A stretch of 11,777 bases of DNA from Bacillota bacterium (GTDB taxonomy: Bacteria; Bacillota_A; Clostridia; Lachnospirales; Lachnospiraceae), in the NCBI GenBank assembly GCA_023443925.1, contig JAEZSL010000197.1, positions 1 through 11,777 of the forward strand. Direction: 5' to 3'. The translations under genes and the position numbers were made by a program. Shown here one piece after another: positions 1 to 6,519 of this stretch (positions are counted from its first letter, which is position 1; every line of letters starts with the position of its first letter). Under the pieces are notes generated by a model that ran no database searches, had not been told where the DNA came from, and saw nothing but the letters and a program-made list of their open reading frames with translations.

Positions 1-101
1 ACCATTAATATTTTTAAAGCTTTATTCTCTTTAATTAACTCATAGGCACAAAAAATACCGGATGGGCCGGCACCTATAATTATTACATCGTATTTTTGCA
101 T
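1..101 (-). CDS. FAD-dependent oxidoreductase, N-terminal fragment
   Basis: The reverse strand from 101 encodes the first 33 residues of a protein that runs off the left edge. It opens with a beta-strand followed by the dinucleotide-binding motif GAGPSG (residues 10-15), which is the N-terminal FAD-binding Rossmann fold of flavoprotein oxidoreductases. An AAAAGGAG ribosome site lies about 6 nt upstream of the ATG. The start resembles uncharacterised FAD-dependent dehydrogenases of the COG2509 type, but thioredoxin-reductase-like or other flavoproteins begin in the same way, so the substrate cannot be named. The gene diverges from pnp and has its own promoter. Confidence 0.8.
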   Translation of the reverse strand, partial: MQKYDVIIIGAGPSGIFCAYELIKENKALKILM

Positions 102-150
102 CGTAACACTCCTTTTCGTGTTTATGTCAGCCTACCGCATAACCAACGAA

Positions 151-179
151 ATTCTATCATAAATTTAATAAATATGCAA
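151..179 (-). promoter_or_regulatory. Sigma-A promoter of the leftward flavoprotein gene
   Basis: Read on the minus strand, a -35 TTGCAT (179-174) and a -10 TAGAAT (156-151) are separated by exactly 17 bp. The -10 is preceded by TGA, giving an extended -10. The expected start of transcription lies about 45 nt upstream of the ATG. Confidence 0.65.
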
Positions 180-301
180 GAAGATATGACAATACGATTA
201 GGTAATTTGGGGGTGAGCTGCCGCAATGACTGCTTCATTTATAAAAATGGAATGGATTAACGGACTATTTGAAAAATTTAGTAGTAATTTATTAATTTTA
301 G

Positions 302-310
302 TGGTATAAT
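302..310 (+). promoter_or_regulatory. Extended -10 promoter of pnp
   Basis: TGGTATAAT gives a perfect -10 TATAAT (305-310) with a TGN extension. The -35 position at the right distance (282-287, TAGTAA) is poor, as is common for extended -10 promoters. Transcription would start near 317 and give a leader of about 140 nt containing the hairpin at 352-428. The stretch 181-300 between the divergent promoters holds nothing else recognisable. Confidence 0.6.
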
Positions 311-351
311 ATATTATTGCAGGGTCATTTTTCCTGTAAAACAAAGTGTAT

Positions 352-428
352 GTTGGAGATATTTTCCGAGACTTCTGAAAAGCTTATCGGTATTCGGTGA
401 ATTTTTCAGTAGTTTCGGCGTCTCCAAC
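352..428 (+). promoter_or_regulatory. Long imperfect hairpin in the pnp leader
   Basis: GTTGGAGA (352-359) pairs perfectly with TCTCCAAC (421-428). After an asymmetric internal loop, 366-382 pairs with 402-418 over 17 positions (CCGA/TCGG, then ACTTCTGAAAA against TTTTTCAGTAGT), with one U-U mismatch and two G-U pairs. The apical loop is about 19 nt. The structure ends 15 nt before the ribosome site. E. coli pnp autoregulation depends on a long leader stem cut by RNase III and then attacked by PNPase. This structure is in the same place, but equivalence of mechanism is inference. Confidence 0.7.
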
Positions 429-457
429 TAAAATATTCTTTCAAAGGAGAGCAAAAT

Positions 458-2545
458 ATGTACAAAAGTTTTTCCATGGAACTTGCCGGAAGAACTCTGA
501 CCGTAGATGTTGGCAGAGTTGCGGCACAGGCTAACGGTGCCGCATTTATGCACTATGGCGATACAGTTGTATTATCAACGGCAACTGCATCCGATAAACC
601 AAGGGATGGAATCGATTTCTTTCCCCTAAGTGTTGAATATGAAGAAAAATTATATGCAGTTGGTAAAATTCCGGGCGGATTTATTAAAAGAGAAGGTAAG
701 GCATCCGAAAATGCTATTTTAACCTCCCGTGTAATTGACAGACCAATGAGACCTTTATTTCCCAAGGATTACCGCAATGATGTAACCCTCAATAACCTGG
801 TTATGTGTGTGGATCAGGACTGCAGTCCTGAAATTACCGCCATGTTAGGTTCTGCAATTGCTACGGCAATTTCTGATATTCCTTTTGACGGACCTACCGC
901 GTCTACAATGGTTGGTATGGTTGATGGAGAATTAGTATTTAATCCCACCAGTGCCCAGAGAGAAAAGTCAACCTTAGCATTAACGGTTGCTTCTACAAAG
1001 GAAAAAGTTATTATGATCGAAGCCGGAGCAGATGAACTTCCGGAAGCAAAAATGATTGAAGCAATCTTTGCAGCACATGCTTTAAATCAAAAGATCATTG
1101 AATTTATTGAAACGATTGTAGCCGAATGCGGAAAATCCAAACATGATTATGTGAAATGTGATACTCCCGACGATCTGTGGCAGGATATGGTATCCTTCAT
1201 TACTCCGGAAGCAATGGAAGAAGCCGTATTTACCGATGTAAAACAGGTAAGGGAAGAGAATATCCGCGGAATCAAAGATAAGCTGGCAGCCAGATATGAA
1301 GAAATCAATCCGGATTGGCTTCCGCTTTTAGACGAAGCAGTTTATAAATTCCAGAAGAAAACTGTCCGTAAGATGATTTTAAAAGATAAGAAACGTCCTG
1401 ACGGAAGAGGTGTTGATCAGATCAGACACCTGGCTGCAGAAGTTGATATGCTTCCAAGAACTCACGGATCAGCAATGTTTACCAGGGGACAGACACAGGT
1501 TTTAACGGTAACCACTTTAGGTGCTCTGGCTGAAATTCAGAAGTTAGACGGTATTGATGAGAATGAGACTTCCAAAAGATATATGCACCACTATAATTTC
1601 CCTTCCTACTCCGTAGGTGAAACAAAACCTTCCAGAGGTCCGGGAAGACGTGAAATTGGTCATGGAGCACTGGCTGAAAGAGCTTTAATTCCAGTTCTTC
1701 CTTCAGAAGAGGAATTCCCTTATGCGATCCGTACGGTATCCGAAGTACTGGAATCCAACGGTTCCACTTCCCAGGGCAGTATCTGTGCTTCCACTTTATC
1801 CTTAATGGCAGCAGGTGTGCCTATTAAGAGCATGGTTGCCGGTATCTCCGTAGGCCTTGTAACCGGTGAAAGTGATGATGATTATCTTATCTTAACCGAT
1901 ATCCAGGGGCTGGAAGATTTCTTTGGTGATATGGACTTTAAAGTTGCCGGTACCCATAATGGTATTACGGCCATCCAGATGGATATTAAGATTCATGGTT
2001 TAACCAGAGAAGTTATTGAAAAAGCAATCTATAGAACCAAAGAAGCCAGAACTTATATTTTAGATGATATTATGGCTCCATGTATTGCTGTTCCTCGTCC
2101 GGAAGTTGGACCTTACTCTCCGAAGATCGTTCAGATAAAGATAGATCCGACCAAGATCGGCGATGTAGTAGGACAGAGAGGTAAGACCATCAATGCGATT
2201 ATAGACCAGACTGGTGTTAAAATCGATATTACCGATGATGGTGCCGTATCCGTATGCGGTATTGATGCTGAAAGCATTCAGAATGCAATTAAGATTATTA
2301 AGACGATTGTTACGGATTTTGAAGAAGGCCAGATTTTTGAAGGTAAGGTTGTAAGCATTAAAGATTTTGGTGCTTTCCTTGAATTTGCTCCCGGCAAAGA
2401 AGGTATGGTTCATATCTCCAAGATTTCCAAAGAAAGAATTGACCGTGTGGAAGATGTTCTTACACTTGGTGAGGTTGTAAAAGTTGTATGCCTTGGTAAA
2501 GATAAAATGGGCAGAATCAGCTTTAGTATAAAGGATGTAAAATAA
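458..2545 (+). CDS. pnp: Polyribonucleotide nucleotidyltransferase (PNPase)
   Basis: A 695-residue protein, the normal length for PNPase, the cytoplasmic phosphorolytic 3'-5' exoribonuclease of mRNA turnover, which releases nucleoside diphosphates and can also add tails. The domains appear in the standard order: first RNase PH domain (about 10-140), helical domain (about 145-225), second RNase PH domain (about 320-540), KH domain with the VVGQRGKTI loop (about 555-615) and S1 domain (about 622-695, GKVVSIKDFGAFLEF). The catalytic acidic pair in EDFFGDMDF is kept (D487 and D493, matching E. coli D486 and D492), as is RREIGHGALAERAL. AAAGGAG sits 8 nt before the ATG. The gene appears monocistronic, with its own promoter and a strong terminator. 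rpsO, its frequent upstream partner, is absent here. Confidence 0.98.
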   Translation: MYKSFSMELAGRTLTVDVGRVAAQANGAAFMHYGDTVVLSTATASDKPRDGIDFFPLSVEYEEKLYAVGKIPGGFIKREGKASENAILTSRVIDRPMRPLFPKDYRNDVTLNNLVMCVDQDCSPEITAMLGSAIATAISDIPFDGPTASTMVGMVDGELVFNPTSAQREKSTLALTVASTKEKVIMIEAGADELPEAKMIEAIFAAHALNQKIIEFIETIVAECGKSKHDYVKCDTPDDLWQDMVSFITPEAMEEAVFTDVKQVREENIRGIKDKLAARYEEINPDWLPLLDEAVYKFQKKTVRKMILKDKKRPDGRGVDQIRHLAAEVDMLPRTHGSAMFTRGQTQVLTVTTLGALAEIQKLDGIDENETSKRYMHHYNFPSYSVGETKPSRGPGRREIGHGALAERALIPVLPSEEEFPYAIRTVSEVLESNGSTSQGSICASTLSLMAAGVPIKSMVAGISVGLVTGESDDDYLILTDIQGLEDFFGDMDFKVAGTHNGITAIQMDIKIHGLTREVIEKAIYRTKEARTYILDDIMAPCIAVPRPEVGPYSPKIVQIKIDPTKIGDVVGQRGKTINAIIDQTGVKIDITDDGAVSVCGIDAESIQNAIKIIKTIVTDFEEGQIFEGKVVSIKDFGAFLEFAPGKEGMVHISKISKERIDRVEDVLTLGEVVKVVCLGKDKMGRISFSIKDVK

Positions 2546-2627
2546 ACCGAAATTTTATAGCAAATAGAGTAACAATCTAAATTGGTTAAAAAATTTCCAG
2601 AATAGAATATAAGTATTCGCTCCGGCA

Positions 2628-2695
2628 AAAAAGAGGTACTGTAAAACAGCGGTAGATTAAGAAATCTGCAATACTGTTTTACAGTACCTCTTTTT
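2628..2695. terminator. Terminator after pnp with a 22-bp perfect stem
   Basis: Positions 2628-2649 are exactly complementary to 2674-2695. The 24-nt loop carries a further 7-bp stem (GTAGATT with AATCTGC). The right arm ends in TTTTT and the left arm begins with A-runs, so it can stop transcription from both sides: pnp rightward and the sigma remnant leftward. Confidence 0.85.
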
Positions 2696-2745
2696 ATCAT
2701 ACCGGATAAGGCAGCCTTCGTGTCTCGGGAAAGTCCGTTCCAAAG

Positions 2746-3071
2746 TCATTCTGTCATGCCAAGTTCAGTATTATTATATAAATAAGATTTTAAATCATCA
2801 TAGGTTATGGTTCCTTTAACAAGGGTATAGAAGCTTTTGTTTATTTCAAGGGTAAGATTCCTGTTTTTGCTTTCATAAAAGTTGATACCTTTTCATGTTC
2901 CTCACTGATAAAAACCGGATTTTTCTGCATTAATTTAACAAAAGCATCATGTACTATATCTTCTGCATCCGGCAGATTTTTTAAATAGGTAAATGCGATT
3001 CGTAACAATAAATCAGAATATTTTTCAATCAAATCCGTGAGATATTCATTACGTGGATTCAGTGAATTCAT
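2746..3071 (-). pseudogene. Broken ECF sigma factor gene
   Basis: From an ATG at 3071 with a very strong ribosome site (AAAGGAGGTT, 3086-3077), the minus strand encodes 76 residues. The first 55 or so are sigma-70 region 2 (LLRIAFTYLKNLPDAEDIV and a following AFVKLMQ), typical of ECF sigma factors. Shortly after, the frame ends at 2841 with no region 4, the -35-binding part, so it cannot be a complete sigma factor. In another frame, 2889-2746 reads open for 47 codons to a TGA with protein-like composition (begins GINFYESKNRNL, ends TELGMTE). I do not recognise this tail; it does not look like sigma region 4. The simplest reading is a deletion that fused a sigma N-terminus out of frame to the end of another gene, near 2889. 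Expression of the short product cannot be excluded. Confidence 0.65.
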
Positions 3072-3096
3072 ATTTAACCTCCTTTATTAAAATACA

Positions 3097-3108
3097 AATC
3101 AGCTGATT
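3097..3108. promoter_or_regulatory. Perfect 12-bp palindrome upstream of the sigma remnant
   Basis: AATCAGCTGATT is a perfect palindrome just upstream of the ribosome site of the leftward sigma remnant, and between it and the rightward regulator promoter. It could be a binding site for a dimeric regulator. Nothing in the sequence identifies the protein. Confidence 0.3.
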
Positions 3109-3172
3109 CAAATAATGCATTTATAAAAAAATATATTACAGGGCTGTCCCAAATGGGAGTGTTTTTCTTTCA

Positions 3173-3201
3173 TTGACAAAAATTTCTTCTACAATTATAA
3201 T
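3173..3201 (+). promoter_or_regulatory. Full-consensus sigma-A promoter of the HTH-PBP regulator
   Basis: TTGACA (3173-3178) and TATAAT (3196-3201) are separated by exactly 17 bp, a complete consensus match. Transcription should begin near 3208, inside the dyad at 3207-3230, leaving a leader of about 95 nt before the TTG start. Confidence 0.85.
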
Positions 3202-3206
3202 TTATA

Positions 3207-3230
3207 AAAAGTAAAAAAGCTACTTTTACT
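3207..3230. promoter_or_regulatory. Dyad over the start of transcription, candidate operator
   Basis: Two interleaved inverted repeats overlap: AAAAGTA (3207-3213) with TACTTTT (3221-3227), and AGTAAAA (3210-3216) with TTTTACT (3224-3230). They begin 5 bp after the -10 box and cover the predicted +1. This is a typical site for steric repression, possibly by the gene's own product. Confidence 0.4.
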
Positions 3231-3301
3231 ATAATGTTTTGTTTGGTTAATGCAGGTATTTCATAACAGGTTATCATCTCATTTACAAAAAGGAGAATAA
3301 G

Positions 3302-4378
3302 TTGAGCGAAGAATTATATACACCGCAGGAAGTTGCTGATTTATTAAAAATAAAAAAGAATACGGTATATGAGCTTATTAAACGCGGTGAACTCAAATGC
3401 AGAAAAATCGGTAAACAATTTAGAATACGGAAAGATGAACTGGAAGAATATTTAAATTCTTACCATAGCAGAATACTGGCAGGAGAAGATACCATCAAAA
3501 TTCGTACTACCGAAGAATCCGCCGGTAAATCAGCAGAAAAACAGGGAGTATTGAAAGCTTCCGCGCCAGATTATAATAACAGTAAACCCACAAGTGGTTT
3601 GAATACGGATATTATTAAACCTGATATTATTAAACCGGAAACCGGCTTGGATAACGTTTATACAAAAGAACCGTATGGCAGGGGAATTGTTATATGCGGC
3701 CAGGATATATTGCTGGAGATACTTTGCAATTATCTTGCCGGTCAGATCCCGGATCAACCCGTTTACCGGTCCTATCTTGGCAGTTATAATGGTTTATATT
3801 CCTTATACCAGGGCAAAGTGGATGTTGCCACCGCCCATCTATGGGATGGGGAAACCGGGGAATATAATAAAGAATATGTAAAGAGAATGTTACCAGGTGT
3901 GGCATATCAAAGAATTCATCTCATTAAAAGAATGCAGGGCTTTTACGTTAAAGAAGGTAATCCGAAAAAGATTAAAGGTTTTTTGGACCTGGCACGGCCG
4001 GAGGTTACCATGGTGAACCGTGAAAAAGGAAGCGGAACCCGTATATTATTAGATCAATACTTAATGAAAACGGGAATAAAACCCTCCGGTATTGCAGGTT
4101 ATGAAAAGGAAGTAACCTCCCATCTTGCCTGTGCCGGAGCAGTAGCCAGAGGCGGTGCGGATGTGGCCATTGGCAATGAAAGAATCAGTAAGGAATTAAA
4201 AGGAATCGAATTTATTCCCATACAGATGGAGAGTTATGATATGGTGGTAAAAGAAGAAGTTATACACTACGATTGGTATAAGGTATTGCTCCGTATAATA
4301 AACTCCCCCGAATTTAAGGAAGAACTGGAACGTTTATCCGGATATGATACAACGGATATCGGTATGGTGATGGATTAG
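3302..4378 (+). CDS. One-component regulator: excisionase-type HTH fused to a molybdate-type PBP-like domain
   Basis: A 358-residue protein starting at TTG, 7 nt after AAAAAGGAG; no ATG fits the N-terminus. Residues 5-53 form an excisionase/MerR-like helix-turn-helix (YTPQEVADLLKIKKNTVYEL, then GKQFRIRKDELEEYL). A charged, variable linker covers 54-120. Residues 125-345 match the PBP-like domain of COG1910: ATAHLWDGETGEYN (177-190) and VNREKGSGTR (238-247) are its hallmarks. There is no signal peptide or membrane segment, so it should act in the cytoplasm, sensing an oxyanion and binding DNA. Its position just upstream of modABC makes molybdate or tungstate the likely ligand and the mod operon the likely target (inference). 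No ModE is visible here. A tandem 15-nt repeat lies in the linker. Confidence 0.88.
   Translation: MSEELYTPQEVADLLKIKKNTVYELIKRGELKCRKIGKQFRIRKDELEEYLNSYHSRILAGEDTIKIRTTEESAGKSAEKQGVLKASAPDYNNSKPTSGLNTDIIKPDIIKPETGLDNVYTKEPYGRGIVICGQDILLEILCNYLAGQIPDQPVYRSYLGSYNGLYSLYQGKVDVATAHLWDGETGEYNKEYVKRMLPGVAYQRIHLIKRMQGFYVKEGNPKKIKGFLDLARPEVTMVNREKGSGTRILLDQYLMKTGIKPSGIAGYEKEVTSHLACAGAVARGGADVAIGNERISKELKGIEFIPIQMESYDMVVKEEVIHYDWYKVLLRIINSPEFKEELERLSGYDTTDIGMVMD
3608..3637 (+). repeat. Tandem 15-nt repeat in the regulator linker
   Basis: GATATTATTAAACCT (3608-3622) is followed directly by GATATTATTAAACCG (3623-3637), 14 of 15 identical. It encodes DIIKPDIIKP in the linker between the DNA-binding and ligand domains. 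A unit of 15 nt keeps the frame whatever the copy number. Confidence 0.9.
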
Positions 4379-4492
4379 GCGTTTCACAGCTCTTTTGTTG
4401 TTAGTACCTTTATGGAACAAGCAGAAGCTCGTATTCTTTATTTCCGCAAATTACTGGAAGATGATCAAAATATCAAAATACCAAAGTATTGA
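4379..4492 (+). other. Open 37-codon stretch in frame after the regulator stop
   Basis: Reading on from the TAG of the regulator in the same frame gives 37 codons to a TGA at 4490-4492. They include an ATG at 4412 followed by EQAEARILYFRKLLEDDQN. I see no ribosome site for that ATG. It may be a decayed C-terminus or chance; I cannot assign it. Confidence 0.2.
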
Positions 4493-4539
4493 TCGAAATA
4501 TATTAAAATTTTAATGTCAAAATATTTTTAAAATTTTAA

Positions 4540-4568
4540 TTGACTTTCCAATATGAAACGTGTAAAAT
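4540..4568 (+). promoter_or_regulatory. Sigma-A-like promoter in the gene-free stretch before modA
   Basis: TTGACT (4540-4545) and TAAAAT (4563-4568) lie 17 bp apart. Transcription would start near 4575. No open frame follows before the terminator at 4688-4721, so the product would be a short non-coding RNA of about 145 nt, or a longer mod-operon leader if the terminator is read through. Confidence 0.45.
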
Positions 4569-4687
4569 ACAAAACATCAAAATAAACAAAACAAAAAGAA
4601 ACAGAACAATAATTAACGAAACGGGATAAAAGAACATTAATAAATAATTCTTTAATAATATAATACTTCTGTTTTTAGTGACAAAGC

Positions 4688-4721
4688 TGTCTGGGACTGA
4701 AAGTCCCGGACATTTTTTTTT
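4688..4721 (+). terminator. Intrinsic terminator between the regulator and modA
   Basis: TGTCTGGGACT (4688-4698) pairs with AGTCCCGGACA (4702-4712) across a GAA loop with a single G-U, followed by nine T residues. It ends transcription from the regulator and from the promoter at 4540. Between 4493 and 4687 the DNA is very AT-rich; 4566-4640 is markedly A-rich and poor in T and G, and so probably unstructured as RNA. Confidence 0.9.
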
Positions 4722-4759
4722 GCAGCAGCGGACTATCCTCTTTTTTTAATGGCAATTTT

Positions 4760-4795
4760 GTAATAGGTATTCCTAAAGTAAGGAAACCATATTAC
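4760..4795. promoter_or_regulatory. Large dyad upstream of modA, candidate operator
   Basis: The arms GTAATA-GGT-A-TTCCT and AGGAA-ACC-A-TATTAC are complementary at 14 positions, with one unpaired A on each side and the centre AAAGTA. The dyad ends 5 bp before the TATAAT at 4801 and covers the -35 position. Its size and place suit a dimeric regulator; the HTH-PBP protein is the obvious candidate. No T-tract follows, so it is not a terminator. Confidence 0.55.
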
Positions 4796-4800
4796 ATTTG

Positions 4801-4806
4801 TATAAT
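4801..4806 (+). promoter_or_regulatory. -10 box of the modABC promoter
   Basis: A perfect TATAAT stands 75 nt before the modA ATG. No good -35 lies 17 bp upstream (4778-4783, GTAAGG); that position is inside the dyad, which suggests dependence on an activator or tight control. The leader contains an 8-bp stem, TTCCATAA (4813-4820) with TTATGGGA (4848-4855), with one G-U pair. Confidence 0.5.
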
Positions 4807-4881
4807 TTATTATTCCATAAGAGTAAGAATAGAATCTGGATAAACAATTATGGGATCAGGTTTACGAAAGGAGCTTGCACT

Positions 4882-5784
4882 ATGAAAAATTTAAGACAGT
4901 TTTTGTTTATTGCCATTTGCATGACGGTTGTATTAACGGGAGGCTGCGGCAAAAAGGATGCGAAAGAGGCAGATACATCCTCCAACACTTCTTCTGCAGA
5001 AGCCATAACGGTGACCACTGACGGCAGCACGGATGCGGCTGTAACGGAGGAGCCGGGGAAGGAAGCTGCTTCGGTTCCGGAAACAGAACAGGAACCAGTG
5101 GAAATACTGGTGGCAGCTGCAGCAAGCCTGCAGAATTCAATGGAAGAACTCGGTAAACTATATCAATCAGCAAATCCCGGAACTACGGTAACCTTTACCT
5201 TTGGCAGCTCAGGAACCTTACAGGAGCAAATTGAACAGGGAGCACCCGTCGATGTATTTATGTCTGCAGCTTTAAAACAGATGAATGCGCTGGAGGAAAA
5301 AGGGCTTATACTTAATGATACCAAGATAGAATTGCTGGAAAATAAAGTGGTTTTAATTGTTCCCAAGGATAGTGCACTTGATATTACCGGTTTTGATGAT
5401 ATTTTAAAGGCACCCACCATTGCATTGGGGGATCCGGAAAGTGTGCCGGTAGGGCAGTATTCGGAAGAAATATTTACTTCACTTAACATGCTGGATGATG
5501 TTAAAAAGCAGGCCAACTACGCAAAGGATGTAACAGAGGTACTTACCTGGGTCAGCACAGGGAACGCAGAAGCAGGAGTAGTATATGCCACGGATGCCAT
5601 GTCAAGTAAGGATGTCACTGTAGTTGCAGAAGCACCGGAGGGCAGTACCTCCAAAGTTCTTTATCCGGTAGCTGTTGTTAAAGATACGAAACAGGAAGAA
5701 GCGGCAAAAGCATTTGTTGATTATCTGGCTTCTGAGGAGGCACTTGCTGTCTTTGAGAAATATGGCTTTTCACCGAATAAGTAA
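4882..5784 (+). CDS. modA: Molybdate ABC transporter substrate-binding lipoprotein ModA
   Basis: I place the start at the ATG at 4882, 8 nt after AAAGGAG; it begins a lipoprotein signal peptide (MKNLRQFLFIAICMTVVLTG) with lipobox TGGC and lipidated Cys22. A longer frame from a TTG at 4798 would bury this signal. The 300-residue product has an acidic, Ser/Thr/Ala-rich linker (about 23-72) and then a ModA domain. That domain carries the ligand motifs AAAASL (Ser82), FGSSGTLQEQI, VPVGQY near the middle, and GVVYATDA with the binding-site Tyr. The mature protein would be anchored to the outer face of the membrane, capture molybdate or tungstate and deliver it to ModB. The gene is first in the modABC operon, 57 bp before modB. 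The linker is longer than in typical ModA. Confidence 0.95.
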   Translation: MKNLRQFLFIAICMTVVLTGGCGKKDAKEADTSSNTSSAEAITVTTDGSTDAAVTEEPGKEAASVPETEQEPVEILVAAAASLQNSMEELGKLYQSANPGTTVTFTFGSSGTLQEQIEQGAPVDVFMSAALKQMNALEEKGLILNDTKIELLENKVVLIVPKDSALDITGFDDILKAPTIALGDPESVPVGQYSEEIFTSLNMLDDVKKQANYAKDVTEVLTWVSTGNAEAGVVYATDAMSSKDVTVVAEAPEGSTSKVLYPVAVVKDTKQEEAAKAFVDYLASEEALAVFEKYGFSPNK

Positions 5785-5841
5785 ATCCGAAAATAAATTG
5801 AGATGAGCAGTATTGTATAGAAAACAGGGAGGAGTAAAGAA

Positions 5842-6519
5842 ATGGACTGGTCACCCTTATTAATATCTTTGAAAACTGCAGCAGCAGCAACCTTGATCAC
5901 CTTTTTCCTGGGGATTTTTGCAGCCCAGAAAGTTATGAAAGCCAGAGGCAGGATTGTATGGTTCTTAGATGGCTTATTTACTCTTCCTCTTGTATTACCT
6001 CCTACAGTTGCCGGTTTTTTTCTCCTTGTGCTTTTTGGCAAGCATGGTCCGGCCGGCCGGTTTTTGGCGATGTTCGGTATTCAGATTGTATTTAAATGGT
6101 CGGCTACCGTAATAGCGGCGGTGGTCATTGCATTTCCTTTAATGTACCGTTCTGCCAAAGCAGCCTTTGAACAGGTGGACGGTAATTTAATTTTTGCCGC
6201 CAGAACTCTTGGTATACCGGATATCCGTATATTCTGGAGAATTACAATGCCGCTGGCCCTTCCGGGAATTATATCCGGCGGTATACTTGCCTTTGCCAGG
6301 GCCCTGGGAGAATTCGGAGCCACTCTTATGATCGCAGGCAATATACCTAGGGTTACCCAGACGATTCCGGTTGCTATCTATATGGCGGTACAGGGCAGCA
6401 GAATGGATAGAGCGGCCATATGGGTCATTTTAATCGTAATCATATCCTTTGCCGTAATCTTCTTTATGAATTATCTGCCGAACCGTAAAAGAAAATTTAG
6501 CCGGAAGGAGGAGAATTAG
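5842..6519 (+). CDS. modB: Molybdate ABC transporter permease ModB
   Basis: A 225-residue inner-membrane permease with about five to six hydrophobic segments, starting at the ATG 7 nt after AGGGAGGAG. The cytoplasmic EAA loop that docks on the ATPase is clear (AARTLGIPDIRIFWRITMPL), followed by ALPGIISGGILAFARALGEFGAT, a highly typical ModB stretch. Length and motifs agree with the family; sulfate permeases are related, but the ModA and ModC neighbours decide the name. The stop overlaps the start of modC by one base (TAGTG), so the two are translationally coupled. Confidence 0.95.
   Translation: MDWSPLLISLKTAAAATLITFFLGIFAAQKVMKARGRIVWFLDGLFTLPLVLPPTVAGFFLLVLFGKHGPAGRFLAMFGIQIVFKWSATVIAAVVIAFPLMYRSAKAAFEQVDGNLIFAARTLGIPDIRIFWRITMPLALPGIISGGILAFARALGEFGATLMIAGNIPRVTQTIPVAIYMAVQGSRMDRAAIWVILIVIISFAVIFFMNYLPNRKRKFSRKEEN

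Noticed and set aside
2060..2413. A 117-codon frame antisense to pnp.
   Set aside because: It lies wholly inside a conserved part of pnp and mirrors its codon use; a shadow frame.
3141..3158. GGGCTGTCCCAAATGGGA, which looks like the terminal repeat of some insertion sequences.
   Set aside because: No matching inverted end and no transposase remnant were found; the terminator at 4688-4712 is only superficially similar.
4798..4881. Longer modA start at a TTG at 4798.
   Set aside because: It overlaps the promoter -10 and would place 28 residues before the lipoprotein signal; the ATG at 4882 has a good ribosome site.
5163..5516. A 117-codon frame antisense to modA.
   Set aside because: Shadow of the conserved modA frame; no ribosome site and low-complexity Ser-rich content.
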